Assembly: GCA_900315745.1 (NCBI GenBank)
Contig: ONAG01000013.1
Location: 32,944 to 96,943, forward strand
Direction: 5' to 3'
DNA: 64,000 nt
Origin: an uncultured Prevotellaceae bacterium
GTDB lineage: Bacteria > Bacteroidota > Bacteroidia > Bacteroidales > Bacteroidaceae
In this document: piece by piece, positions 9,332 to 18,143 of the stretch
Layout of the letters: each line of letters begins with the position of its first letter
Numbering within the stretch: position 1 is the first letter of the stretch
Made by a program: the position numbers and the translations under genes
Notes under the pieces: model-generated
The model's database searches: none
Told to the model about the DNA's origin: nothing
The model's input: the letters and a program-made list of their open reading frames with translations, nothing else

Positions 9332-10777
9332 ATGTCGAGGAAGTATATCCACATCTTGGCTTGGCTGTTTTGCCTTGCCGCCATTTTCTCTTGTTCCGAC
9401 GATGATTCTTTCACATCATCGCCAAACAATAGGCTTGTCTTCTCTTCCGACACAGTCTCTCTCGACACGGTGTTTTCACAAGTGCCAACAGCAACGAAGA
9501 CATTCTGGGTGTATAATAGGTCGGGGGATGGTATTAGATGTGCCAACGTCAGGCTTGAAAGGGGCAACCAAACAGGATTCAGAGTTAATGTGGATGGGGC
9601 TTTCTTGGGAAGCTCTTCAGGTTTTCTTGTCAACGATGTGGAGGTGAGAAACAAGGACAGCATCAGAGTGTTTGTGGAATTGACTTCACCAATGAACAAA
9701 AAGGTGGAACCCACACTGCTTGAGGACAATTTGATTTTTAGTCTTGAAAGTGGGGTTGAACAAAAGGTGAACTTGAAAGCATGGACTTGGGATGCCATAA
9801 CTTATTCCGACATGATAATTGATAAGGATTCTGTCATCGCTACTGAAAGACCTGTCATAATTAGTGGTGGAATAACAGTGAAAGAAGGAGCCACGTTGAC
9901 GATAGCTGCCGGCACCACTCTTTATTTCCAACAGAAAGCAGGAATAGACGTGTATGGACGACTGCTCGTTGACGGAACGGCTGAACGAAACGTTATACTA
10001 AGAGGTGACAGGATTGACAGGATGTTCGACTACTTGCCCTACGACCGTGTCAGTGGACAGTGGCAGGGAATCCATTTCCATGAATCATCTTATGAAAATG
10101 TCATAAACTTTGCCGACATACACAGCACTTACGATGCATTGGTCTGCGATTCTTCTGATGTGTCGAGGCTGAAACTCAATCTCTACAATTCTGTTGTGCA
10201 CAATTGTCAGGGGTATGGGTTGAAATGCACCAATGCTGTTGTTGATGTGGTGAATTGTCAACTTTCCAACACTCTGCACGACTGCATGGCGGTGTATGGA
10301 GGCGTTGCAAGAATAATGCAAACCACAATAGCCCAGTTCTATCCTTTTGATGCCAACAGAGGTGCGGCATTACGGTTTGCAAATGTAAAGGATGGCAAGG
10401 TCTATCCTTTGTATAATTTCTCATGCATCAATTGTCTTGTCACAGGATATGGTGATGACGTGGTGATGAGTGAGGCGGACTCTACAGCCAACTATACTTT
10501 CGATTTCGACCATTGTTTGCTCAGAACACCTTCTGTGGAGGATACTACGAGGGTGCATGATGTCATTTGGGAAGACCCTAAGGACACGGTATCTTGTGGT
10601 ACAAAACACTTCAAAAAAGTGGATTCTGACAAACAAGACTATGATTTCCGACTTGATTCGGTATCCATGGCGATAGGCAAAGCGGTGAAGCTGGAACAAC
10701 TCATGCACGACAGGCTTGGAGTGAGGCGAGATGAAGAGCCTGACTTGGGTTGTTATGAATATGTAAAAAATGAATAA
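9332..10777 (+). CDS. Right-handed parallel beta-helix lipoprotein
   Basis: 481 residues from MSRKYIHILAWLFCLAAIFSC, a lipoprotein signal with the acylated cysteine followed by SDDDS. The mature part has an N-terminal beta-sandwich region (about 25-140) and then a repetitive right-handed beta-helix (about 150-430) with short turns such as ITVKEGATLTIAAGTTLYF. Related surface lipoproteins are common in Bacteroidales; no catalytic site is recognisable and no function should be claimed. The ORF also opens at 9320, but the promoter position argues for 9332. Cytidine deaminase follows after 20 bases, so they are likely co-transcribed. Confidence 0.82.
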   Translation: MSRKYIHILAWLFCLAAIFSCSDDDSFTSSPNNRLVFSSDTVSLDTVFSQVPTATKTFWVYNRSGDGIRCANVRLERGNQTGFRVNVDGAFLGSSSGFLVNDVEVRNKDSIRVFVELTSPMNKKVEPTLLEDNLIFSLESGVEQKVNLKAWTWDAITYSDMIIDKDSVIATERPVIISGGITVKEGATLTIAAGTTLYFQQKAGIDVYGRLLVDGTAERNVILRGDRIDRMFDYLPYDRVSGQWQGIHFHESSYENVINFADIHSTYDALVCDSSDVSRLKLNLYNSVVHNCQGYGLKCTNAVVDVVNCQLSNTLHDCMAVYGGVARIMQTTIAQFYPFDANRGAALRFANVKDGKVYPLYNFSCINCLVTGYGDDVVMSEADSTANYTFDFDHCLLRTPSVEDTTRVHDVIWEDPKDTVSCGTKHFKKVDSDKQDYDFRLDSVSMAIGKAVKLEQLMHDRLGVRRDEEPDLGCYEYVKNE

Positions 10778-10797
10778 TCTGAAAAACCTGAAAGACT

Positions 10798-11277
10798 ATG
10801 AAAGATATTGAAATCAAAATCAATTATCAATTCATGACACTGGATGAATTGGATGGTGAAGACCGAATGTTGGTGGAAACAGCCATCAAAGCCACAAACA
10901 ATTCCAATGCCAAATACTCTCATTTCTGTGTGGGTGCGGCTTTGCTATTGGAAGATGGCTCGGTGGTGGTAGGAGCCAATCAAGAGAATGCTGTCTTCCC
11001 ATTGGGGCTTTGTGCAGAAAGAACTGCCATTTTTGCCGCTCAAGCACAGACTCCTCAACTGGCAATGAAAAAATTGGCTGTGGCAGCACGCAACGAACAG
11101 GGATTGGTGAGAAATCCCGTCTCGCCATGTGGCTCATGCAGACAGGTGATGCTTGAGATGGAAGACCGTTACAAACAGCCAATGAAGGTCTTGTTGTATG
11201 GCACTGATGGCGTGTTTGTGGTGGACTCTGCCCGAGACTTGTTGCCTTTGTGCTTCCTCGACGAGAGTATGAAATGA
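10798..11277 (+). CDS. cdd: Cytidine deaminase
   Basis: 159 residues with the zinc site of the homotetrameric cytidine deaminases: C72-A-E74 (catalytic Glu) and P-C111-G-S-C114, preceded by the nucleoside-binding block YSHFCVGAALL. It converts cytidine and deoxycytidine to uridine and deoxyuridine in pyrimidine salvage. Slightly longer than the typical 130-140 residues because of an N-terminal extension of about 15 residues. Confidence 0.94.
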   Translation: MKDIEIKINYQFMTLDELDGEDRMLVETAIKATNNSNAKYSHFCVGAALLLEDGSVVVGANQENAVFPLGLCAERTAIFAAQAQTPQLAMKKLAVAARNEQGLVRNPVSPCGSCRQVMLEMEDRYKQPMKVLLYGTDGVFVVDSARDLLPLCFLDESMK

Positions 11278-11332
11278 TGACAAGACCAGGCTGGTGTCTT
11301 GGTTCTAATGAAGTGATTTGAATGTTGTGTTC

Positions 11333-12001
11333 ATGACAGACGTGAATATTCATTCTGGAGCCCAACTTGCCTCTTTGGTAAATGAGATTGGGTTCTTGCC
11401 TCTTTTGTATAGTGGCATCAATGGGTTCTCTGCCGAGGAATTGGTTGCCGATGATTGTAGGTATGTGGTTTTTCCCGACGGTGGATGGGATTGGCCGTTG
11501 TGGAAATGGAAAGGCTCCGTCATCACCGATGGTGGGTGCGTGTATGGCAAGTTCTTCAACCGAAAGGCGGGATTTGTCAGCAAGAAATGGTGGCAGGATT
11601 TCTATAATTACCGTCGTAGCAGGATCGGCAAGCCTGCAGAAGGCTCAATAGAGGAGGCAATCTTGCAGACTTTGCAGGTGAACGGGAGCATGATAACACG
11701 TGACTTGCGTGCTGAATGTGGCTTTACTGGAACTGGTATGCGTGGTCGTTTTGATTCATACGTCTCCAAGTTGCAGATGGGATGTTACATAGTGACCGAG
11801 GATTTCGTTTATCCTAAAGACAAACATAATAAGGAATATGGATGGGGCTTGTCGTTGCTTGCTACTCCAGAAAGACTTTATGGGTTGGAAGCTTGTCGAT
11901 GCGATAGGACGCCAGAAGAGTCTTTTGCACGTATTTATGAACATTTCAAGCACATTCTGCCAAATGCAGCCGACAAACAATTGCTGAGGCTGATAGGGTA
12001 G
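11333..12001 (+). CDS. AlkZ-related winged-helix protein
   Basis: 222 residues from MTDVNIHSGAQLASLVNEIG. The blocks NEIGFLPLL, YGKFFNRKAGFVSKKWWQDFYNYRR and MRGRFDSYVSKLQMGCYI resemble the short AlkZ-related proteins of Bacteroidales, distant relatives of the AlkZ/YcaQ DNA glycosylases built from tandem winged helices. The QxQ catalytic motif of true AlkZ enzymes is not evident, so a DNA-repair role is uncertain. The upstream TTG at 11318 is an alternative start; ATG 11333 is preferred. Confidence 0.6.
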   Translation: MTDVNIHSGAQLASLVNEIGFLPLLYSGINGFSAEELVADDCRYVVFPDGGWDWPLWKWKGSVITDGGCVYGKFFNRKAGFVSKKWWQDFYNYRRSRIGKPAEGSIEEAILQTLQVNGSMITRDLRAECGFTGTGMRGRFDSYVSKLQMGCYIVTEDFVYPKDKHNKEYGWGLSLLATPERLYGLEACRCDRTPEESFARIYEHFKHILPNAADKQLLRLIG

Positions 12002-12035
12002 AAGTGGATTCCATTTCCATGTTTTTCTTGTTTTG

Positions 12036-12068
12036 TTGTGGCTTTTTGCCTATTCTTTTGTAATTTTG
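12036..12068 (+). promoter_or_regulatory. Promoter of rfbC
   Basis: TAATTTTG at 12061-12068 with TTG at 12036-12038, spacing 22. It lies downstream of the longest ORF opening at 12038, so the true start must be ATG 12086. Confidence 0.6.
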
Positions 12069-12085
12069 CACATTATTTAGAAGTT

Positions 12086-12658
12086 ATGGAAATAATCAAT
12101 ACAGCCATAGAGGACGTTGTTGTTCTCAAACCACGTGTTTTTGAAGACCAAAGAGGGTATTTTTTCGAGTCTTATTCCAAACGTGAATTTGACAAGTTGG
12201 TAAAGGAAATAGTATTTGTCCAAGACAATGAAAGCAAGTCTTCTTATGGGGTCGTCAGAGGACTTCATTTCCAGAAATGGCCTTTCTCACAAAGCAAATT
12301 GGTGAAAGTCATCAAAGGAAAGGTGCTCGACGTTGCGGTTGACATAAGAAAGGGTTCGCCCACTTACGGAAAAAGTGTTTCGGTGGAGCTTTCCGGCGAG
12401 AACAAGCTCATGTTGTTCATACCGAGAGGTTTCGCTCATGGCTTTGCTGTGCTTTCCGATGAAGCAGTGTTCCAATACAAGTGCGATGACTTCTACCACC
12501 CTGAGAGTGAAGGTGGTATAGCTTGGGATGACCCAGACTTGAACATCGACTGGAAACTGCCTGCGGAAAAGATTATCCTTTCAGAGAAAGACAAGAAACA
12601 TCCCCAGTTCAAGGATTTTGATTCTCCGTTCGATTCTAACGTTGACTTATATAAATAG
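12086..12658 (+). CDS. rfbC: dTDP-4-dehydrorhamnose 3,5-epimerase
   Basis: 190 residues, the normal size for RmlC/RfbC. Motifs seen: FEDQRGYFFESY, VVRGLHFQK with the catalytic His61, SKLVKVIKGKVLDVAVDIRKGSPTYG, IPRGFAHGF and YHPESEGGIAWDDPDL. It epimerises dTDP-4-keto-6-deoxyglucose at C3 and C5 on the way to dTDP-rhamnose for cell-surface glycans. Here it stands alone with its own promoter and without rfbABD. Confidence 0.94.
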   Translation: MEIINTAIEDVVVLKPRVFEDQRGYFFESYSKREFDKLVKEIVFVQDNESKSSYGVVRGLHFQKWPFSQSKLVKVIKGKVLDVAVDIRKGSPTYGKSVSVELSGENKLMLFIPRGFAHGFAVLSDEAVFQYKCDDFYHPESEGGIAWDDPDLNIDWKLPAEKIILSEKDKKHPQFKDFDSPFDSNVDLYK

Positions 12659-12666
12659 GTAGTGAC

Positions 12667-12706
12667 CCGTGGAAGAAACTGATTTCATTCCACGGTTACA
12701 CTTTTT
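12667..12706. terminator. Terminator hairpin between rfbC and glmS
   Basis: CCGTGGAA (12667-12674) pairs with TTCCACGG (12688-12695), followed on the plus strand by ACAC and a T run (12701-12705). The right arm lies inside the last codons of glmS. Confidence 0.55.
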
Positions 12707-14541
12707 GCAAGATTGCGCGGCTGGTCAACATTCAGACCTTTCACCACTGCCACATGGTAGGCTATTAGTTGGAGAGGAATGACGGAGAGCAATGGGACAA
12801 GAGTTTCTAAGGTTTCTGGTATCTCTATTACAAAAGAGGACATCTCCTTGACTTCTGTGTCGCCTTCGGTCACGATGGCGATGATGCGCCCGTTGCGGGC
12901 TATCACTTCTTGAATGTTGCTGATGATTTTTTTGTATAGTCGATGGTGTGTCGCCACAAACACCACTGGCATGTTCTCATCTACAAGGGCTATAGGTCCA
13001 TGCTTCATTTCAGCTGCTGGATACCCCTCGGCGTGGATGTAACTTATCTCTTTCAGTTTCAACGCACCTTCCAGAGCCACAGGATAGTTCATGCCACGCC
13101 CCATGTATAGGGTGTTGCGAGCGTATGTCAATGTGCGGGCTATGTCGCGGATATGCTCGTTCTGTTTCAGAATTTGCTCTATCTTCTCTGGTATGCGTGC
13201 CAATTCGTCGATGTGGGTGTCGAACGTGGCATTATCGATGGCTCCTTTTTCTTTGCCTAAAGCTAAGGCAAATAGTGTGAGCACGGTGACTTGCCCGGTA
13301 AAGGCTTTCGTGGATGCCACACCTATCTCGGGTCCTACGTGGATGTAAATGCCTGTGTCAGAGGCACGTGCAATACTTGAACCTACAGAGTTGACAATGC
13401 CGAAGCAGAGTGCTCCATTTTCCTTTGCCAAGTTGAAGGCTGCAAGTGTGTCGGCGGTTTCGCCACTTTGTGAGATGGCTATCACGATGTCGTCGCTCTT
13501 GATGACGGGATTGCGGTAGCGGAATTCACTCGCATATTCCACTTCTACAGGCACCTTGCAGAATTTCTCTATCATTTGTTTGCCTATCAGACCGGCATGC
13601 CATGATGTGCCACATGCCACTATTATGAAACGACCTGCATTGACAAGCTGTTCCCGATGAAGGTTTATGGTGCTTAGCACAATCTTGTGTTCTTTAGCCA
13701 ACAACCTTCCACGCATGCAGTCGGAGATACAGCGAGGCTGGTCGAAAATCTCTTTCAACATATAGTGTGGATAACCGCCTTTCTCAAGCTTGTCGAGGTC
13801 GATATCGACATCATGCACGTTGGGTGCCACAATATCGCGGGAGTTGGCTAAATTCCTTACTGTTATTTCTTTTCCTCGACGGATTACGGCTACCTCTTCG
13901 TCGTTAAGGTACAATATGTGCTTGGTATAACCTACTATTGGCAAAGCATCTGAAGCAAGGAAATATTCGTCACCGTTGTTTCCTATACCTACAACAAGAG
14001 GACTGCTCTTGCGAGCGCAGATTATCTCGTCAGGGTGCTCACGGTCGAGAACGGCAATGGCATAAGCTCCCACCACACGACGGAGGGCATACAATACTGC
14101 CAAACCGAGGTCGAGATTGAATCGTTGCTGCACAAATTCAATAAGCTGGACAAGTACCTCTGTATCTGTGCTGCTCTTGAAATGGTAACCTTTGTTCGTC
14201 AGATATTCCTTGATGTTGGCATAGTTCTCAATGATGCCGTTATGCACCAAAGCAAGGCGACCGCTCTCTGATAGATGGGGGTGGGCATTGACTGAAGACG
14301 GTTCACCATGGGTTGCCCAACGGGTGTGGGCGATGCCTATGCTGCCTGTGGTGTCATGGCCGCTTGCGTATTCTTCCAAATTAGATACCTTGCCTTTTTC
14401 CTTATATACGTTCATCGTTCCTTTGCCGTTGATTAATGCAACACCGGCAGAATCGTAACCACGGTATTCCAAACGCTTGAGTCCTCCAATAAGCACGGGA
14501 TAGGCTTCACGCGTGCCAATATAACCTACAATACCACACAT
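12685..14541 (-). CDS. glmS: Glutamine--fructose-6-phosphate aminotransferase (isomerizing)
   Basis: 618 residues. N-terminal class II glutaminase domain with the nucleophile Cys2 (MCGIVGYIGTREAYPVL) and HTRWATHGEPS; two SIS sugar-isomerase domains (about 290-420 and 460-600) with VACGTSWHAGL, AISQSGETADT and the ending RNLAKSVTVE. It makes glucosamine-6-phosphate, the entry to peptidoglycan and LPS amino sugars. Its own TACGTTTG promoter lies about 40 bases upstream; the leader is far too short for a glmS ribozyme. Confidence 0.96.
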   Translation of the reverse strand: MCGIVGYIGTREAYPVLIGGLKRLEYRGYDSAGVALINGKGTMNVYKEKGKVSNLEEYASGHDTTGSIGIAHTRWATHGEPSSVNAHPHLSESGRLALVHNGIIENYANIKEYLTNKGYHFKSSTDTEVLVQLIEFVQQRFNLDLGLAVLYALRRVVGAYAIAVLDREHPDEIICARKSSPLVVGIGNNGDEYFLASDALPIVGYTKHILYLNDEEVAVIRRGKEITVRNLANSRDIVAPNVHDVDIDLDKLEKGGYPHYMLKEIFDQPRCISDCMRGRLLAKEHKIVLSTINLHREQLVNAGRFIIVACGTSWHAGLIGKQMIEKFCKVPVEVEYASEFRYRNPVIKSDDIVIAISQSGETADTLAAFNLAKENGALCFGIVNSVGSSIARASDTGIYIHVGPEIGVASTKAFTGQVTVLTLFALALGKEKGAIDNATFDTHIDELARIPEKIEQILKQNEHIRDIARTLTYARNTLYMGRGMNYPVALEGALKLKEISYIHAEGYPAAEMKHGPIALVDENMPVVFVATHHRLYKKIISNIQEVIARNGRIIAIVTEGDTEVKEMSSFVIEIPETLETLVPLLSVIPLQLIAYHVAVVKGLNVDQPRNLAKSVTVE

Positions 14542-14581
14542 TTTTGTTTCTTTTTATCGTTATTATTTAATTTTTTTAATG

Positions 14582-14614
14582 CAAACGTATGCTTTTTTTG
14601 ATTTATTATATCAA
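14582..14614 (-). promoter_or_regulatory. Promoter of glmS
   Basis: Minus-strand TACGTTTG at 14589-14582 with a TTG at 14614-14612 (spacing 22). Confidence 0.6.
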
Positions 14615-14701
14615 AAGGCAATAAAATTTGTTGTTTTTGTTGCTTTTTGTCAATTTGTCACAAAAGATGGCAAAAAACTTTCAAATGTCAATGCTTTGAC
14701 G

Positions 14702-14709
14702 TAATTTTG
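14702..14709 (+). promoter_or_regulatory. -7 box of the trypsin-like protease gene
   Basis: TAATTTTG directly upstream of the start; no clear TTG at the usual distance. It is divergent from the glmS promoter. Confidence 0.5.
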
Positions 14710-14724
14710 CCGTAAAATTTAAAT

Positions 14725-15840
14725 ATGTATATGAAAAGACAAACTTACTTAGCCATCTTTATGGCGGTTTTTGCATTTCTTGCCTCTTCTTGTGGGAAGA
14801 AATCGGCAGATGAAATCTTTGAAGAACAAAAAAGCGGAGTTGTTCTCGTGCTCAACAAGTTTTATTATGAAGTGGAGATGCCTGGCGGACAAAAGCTTTT
14901 CTTCAATGGCTTAGACCAGAATGGTTCCATGGTGGGATTCACCACCAATGAAAATGAGGCAAGGAAAAATGCCCAAATGCTGAATGGAACAGGATTCTTC
15001 ATCAGTGACGATGGGAAATTCATTACCAACAGGCATGTGGCTGTCACTGACATTAATGCACAACAGCTGAAAGCCAATCTCGCAAACATCATAAGGGCGG
15101 CACTCATGCAGTGTGCCATGACCGCAAGACAAATAAAGTCACAGTACAACATGCTTGAAGCTCAGAAGGCACAGTTCATGGAGTACGATTTCTTTGGAAA
15201 TGTCATAGCTGGTGATGAAAGTCGTATAGCAAGCATCATTCAGGAACAGAGAAAATTGCAACAGATGTACAATCAGGTGGCTGAGTCGGCAAAGCATTTG
15301 CAGAGTGCAAACTTGTCCAACATAAAGGTTAACACGGTCTGCAATATTGGAATCACCTATGATGGTCAGAAGGTTAATGGGCCATCCGACTTCCTCGTGA
15401 AAAACCCATGCAAGGTGTTGAAGGTGTCGGACAAGGAAAATGCCGACCTCGCACTATTGCAACTCGAAAGCAAGAAAACACCAAAGGGGGCGTTCGTTTA
15501 CCAATTTGCCGGAGATGGAAACAAAAAGTATTTCAATGGGAAATCTTCAGAGGCAAAGGTCAAAATTGACCAGCAGCTTTACATGATTGGCTACAATGCC
15601 GGATTGATGTTGGCAAACACCGAGAAAGGCATCAGTGTGCAGATGACAAGTGGAAGGGTGACACAAACACCAGATGGTGATAGGATAACTTATAGCATAC
15701 CTACAGTGCAGGGTTCAAGCGGTAGTCCGGTAATAGATGAGAATGGGAATGTGGTCGCTGTAAACTTTGCTAAACTAATGGGAAGTGATAATTTCAATTT
15801 CGGCATACCACTTGAAAGGATAAGGGAATTCCTGAATTGA
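14725..15840 (+). CDS. Trypsin-like serine protease, lipoprotein, with long helical insertion
   Basis: 371 residues. A lipoprotein signal ends at LASSC (Cys23). The catalytic residues of a trypsin/HtrA fold can be placed: His104 in TNRHV, Asp241 in NADLALLQL and Ser332 in QGSSGSPV. Between His and Asp lies an insertion of about 95 residues (roughly 110-205) rich in Gln, Lys and Ala, with heptad-like spacing (ARQIKSQYNMLEAQKAQF), probably a coiled coil. There is no PDZ domain. Envelope proteolysis is inferred; substrate unknown. A second ATG at 14731 (MKRQTYLAIF) is equally possible. Confidence 0.8.
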   Translation: MYMKRQTYLAIFMAVFAFLASSCGKKSADEIFEEQKSGVVLVLNKFYYEVEMPGGQKLFFNGLDQNGSMVGFTTNENEARKNAQMLNGTGFFISDDGKFITNRHVAVTDINAQQLKANLANIIRAALMQCAMTARQIKSQYNMLEAQKAQFMEYDFFGNVIAGDESRIASIIQEQRKLQQMYNQVAESAKHLQSANLSNIKVNTVCNIGITYDGQKVNGPSDFLVKNPCKVLKVSDKENADLALLQLESKKTPKGAFVYQFAGDGNKKYFNGKSSEAKVKIDQQLYMIGYNAGLMLANTEKGISVQMTSGRVTQTPDGDRITYSIPTVQGSSGSPVIDENGNVVAVNFAKLMGSDNFNFGIPLERIREFLN

Positions 15841-15853
15841 GGATATAAAAAAG

Positions 15854-15900
15854 AAAATGCCAAGGTATGGTGATGAATTCTCCACAGCTCTTGGCATTTT
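15854..15900. terminator. Bidirectional terminator between convergent genes
   Basis: Perfect 11-base arms AAAATGCCAAG (15854-15864) and CTTGGCATTTT (15890-15900), A-rich on one side and T-rich on the other, between the protease gene and the outer-membrane protein gene. Confidence 0.85.
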
Positions 15901-15919
15901 CATTGATAGTCAATAAAAA

Positions 15920-16657
15920 TCAATACACCTTGAAGCGGTAGCCAACTGTTAAAGCGATTACGTGCATACGAGCATTACCGAGCCTTTTTTCTCCAAAATC
16001 ACTTTTTGCAAGTCCTGTCAAGGGGAAGCCATAGTAGCCTTCCACATAGAGGTTCTTGGTTTCATAACCAAAACCACCAAGAACGTGGGCAGTACGTTTA
16101 TGAAGGTGATTTGTGATTTCATTTTCGGATGAACCGCTACTATTCTCCTTTGTTACTTTGGATTTAAGGTGTACATTGAACAAAAAACCAGCGGTAAAAC
16201 AAAAGTTGCGAATGGGGTAGTAGCGCACCTTATAGAGAGTGTTCATGCAGGTAAAACTATAATCGTATGGACCTCTTGATTCTGAAGGTATTGGCACCTC
16301 TTCTCCCCCATTTTCCTCCATATATCTTTTTTGTTGTTCTTTAGTGTATAAAAGATTTCTCAATTCATCATCAGAGTGGAATTTGTCCCATGCATTATAT
16401 GAACCTTGTTGTGAGAAGCCCAATTCGAAACTCATGCCCCAATGATTTGTGAAATATGTCTGAATCATTCCACCTACATAGGGAGAGACTGCTGTCTTGC
16501 TGTCGAATTTTGTCATATGGGAAACAACTAACCCTCCCACGGGAGCAGCATAGATATCAAAAGGATCGTGCCAACGGTTTTCATCACGCCACTCTTGGGC
16601 TGATATTGATTGCGATGCCAACATGAGGGCTAAGAGACCGAATAATAATCTTTTCAT
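15920..16657 (-). CDS. Outer-membrane beta-barrel protein (porin-family-like)
   Basis: 245 residues from MKRLLFGLLALMLASQSISAQ, a signal peptide, followed by strands of a small barrel: VSPYVGGMIQTYF, WGMSFELGFSQQGSY, YKVRYYPIRNFCFTAGFLFNVHLKSK and the C-terminal ALTVGYRFKVY. This is the layout of the eight-stranded OmpA-like/PorT-like outer-membrane barrels. Function unknown. The frame is open upstream to 16855, but the signal peptide and the TATCTTTG box at 16714-16721 place the start at 16657. Confidence 0.75.
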   Translation of the reverse strand: MKRLLFGLLALMLASQSISAQEWRDENRWHDPFDIYAAPVGGLVVSHMTKFDSKTAVSPYVGGMIQTYFTNHWGMSFELGFSQQGSYNAWDKFHSDDELRNLLYTKEQQKRYMEENGGEEVPIPSESRGPYDYSFTCMNTLYKVRYYPIRNFCFTAGFLFNVHLKSKVTKENSSGSSENEITNHLHKRTAHVLGGFGYETKNLYVEGYYGFPLTGLAKSDFGEKRLGNARMHVIALTVGYRFKVY

Positions 16658-16713
16658 ATAAATGAATGTTGTGAGTTGGCGACTGCCAAAAGGCATTCGC
16701 TCAAAATTTTTTG

Positions 16714-16721
16714 CAAAGATA
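16714..16721 (-). promoter_or_regulatory. -7 box of the outer-membrane protein gene
   Basis: Minus-strand TATCTTTG at 16721-16714, about 55 bases before the chosen ATG. Confidence 0.55.
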
Positions 16722-16888
16722 ATACAAACATTGCGCATAAAAAAGAATTTTCCACTTTTTTTGATTTCATTTCCATTTGGCTCCCATTTGAAAGCCTGTC
16801 TTTTGTTGCCTTGTGATGTGTGATTTGCCTCATCATTACAAATCAACAAAAACATCGTGTTTTATTTTGATTTTTAACCACTTTGCAC

Positions 16889-16896
16889 TATTTTTG
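16889..16896 (+). promoter_or_regulatory. Putative -7 box abutting a start codon
   Basis: TATTTTTG ends two to four bases before the ATGATG of the aminotransferase gene. If used, the transcript would be leaderless or would begin translation at the later ATG 16919. Confidence 0.4.
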
Positions 16897-16900
16897 CATG

Positions 16901-18001
16901 ATGATTAAATATTTGGATATGCAGCGACGCACACAGTTGCACGAAGAGGAAACGCGCAAAGCTGTGGAGCGAGTGATGGATTCTGGTTGGTTCTTGATGG
17001 GACCGGAACTGGAAGCTTTCGAAAGGGAGTATGCCCATTTTATTTCTACTCGCTATTGCATAGGTGTGGGAAATGGTCTCGATGCTCTCACATTAATATA
17101 TAGAGCCTATATCGAGATGGGAGTGATGCAGCCTGGTGATGAGGTGATAGTGCCGGCTAATACATACATTGCTTCTATTTTGGCAATCAGCGAAAATGGA
17201 CTGGTACCCGTATTGGTGGAACCACGACTTGATTCTCTTCAAATAGACGACCAGATAATTGAACAATACATAACCAGTCGAACCAGGTCTATCATGATTG
17301 TCCATCTGTATGGAAAATGTGCATACACACAGCACGTTGCCAATATATGTGACAAGTATGGCTTGAAATTAGTGGAAGACAATGCACAGGCTCATGGATG
17401 TCGGTTTGGAACCAAGCGAACAGGCTCCTTGGGAGATGCTGCCGGGCATAGCTTTTATCCAACTAAAAATCTTGGAGCTTGGGGGGATGCTGGAGCTGTG
17501 ACTACCAATGACAAGAGGCTCGCCGACATTATCAAGGCTTTGAGAAACTATGGCTCATCGCAGAAATATGTCTTCGATTATAAAGGATGCAACTCACGTT
17601 TGGACGAAATACAAGCTGCCATTCTTAGGGCAAAGCTGAGTTTCCTCGATGAGGATAATGCTTTGCGACGCAAAGTGGCAGAGTGTTATAAGAACAATAT
17701 TTGCAATGACGCCGTGAGAGTGTGTCCTCCTTCATACCATGAAGACAATGTGTTCCACATTTACCCTGTGTTTTCTCAACAGCGTGACAGATTGCAGAGT
17801 TTCTTGCTCGACAACGGGGTACAAACCCAGGTGCATTATCCTATTCCTCCGCATCACCAACGGTGTTATGAAGATTGGGGGATGATGAAGTTGCCTCTTA
17901 CCGAATGTATCCATGAAACGGAACTTAGTTTGCCAATAGGTCCGGAAGTTGATATCCAGATGACAATGAAGGTGGTGGATGCAATAAACAGATTCGAATG
18001 A
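16901..18001 (+). CDS. DegT/DnrJ/EryC1/StrS aminotransferase (sugar aminotransferase, FdtB/QdtB-like)
   Basis: 366 residues. PLP-dependent fold I enzyme with [51 protein letters not shown] and the Schiff-base lysine in [16 protein letters not shown] (about Lys189). The sequence style is that of enzymes aminating dTDP-3-keto-6-deoxyhexoses for surface glycans; the exact substrate is inferred only. Start choice is uncertain: [10 protein letters not shown] is the family-like N-terminus (ATG 16901, or 16898), while a promoter-like box touches it; ATG 16919 is the alternative. Confidence 0.85.
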   Translation: MIKYLDMQRRTQLHEEETRKAVERVMDSGWFLMGPELEAFEREYAHFISTRYCIGVGNGLDALTLIYRAYIEMGVMQPGDEVIVPANTYIASILAISENGLVPVLVEPRLDSLQIDDQIIEQYITSRTRSIMIVHLYGKCAYTQHVANICDKYGLKLVEDNAQAHGCRFGTKRTGSLGDAAGHSFYPTKNLGAWGDAGAVTTNDKRLADIIKALRNYGSSQKYVFDYKGCNSRLDEIQAAILRAKLSFLDEDNALRRKVAECYKNNICNDAVRVCPPSYHEDNVFHIYPVFSQQRDRLQSFLLDNGVQTQVHYPIPPHHQRCYEDWGMMKLPLTECIHETELSLPIGPEVDIQMTMKVVDAINRFE

Positions 18002-18143
18002 TTTTTCATTTTGTACAGAAAATAATTGGAGTAATCTTCGGGATTTCATGAATATTTGTTAATTTCGCAGCCCAAATTCTATATTGAGGGATTGGTTTTT
18101 GTTTTTGACAGGTGATTAAGATTGGTGACATTGTTATAACATT

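Noticed and set aside
14542-14724. Possible glmS riboswitch/ribozyme
   Set aside because: The leader from the TACGTTTG box to the ATG is only about 35 bases, far too short, and the class is not expected in this phylum.
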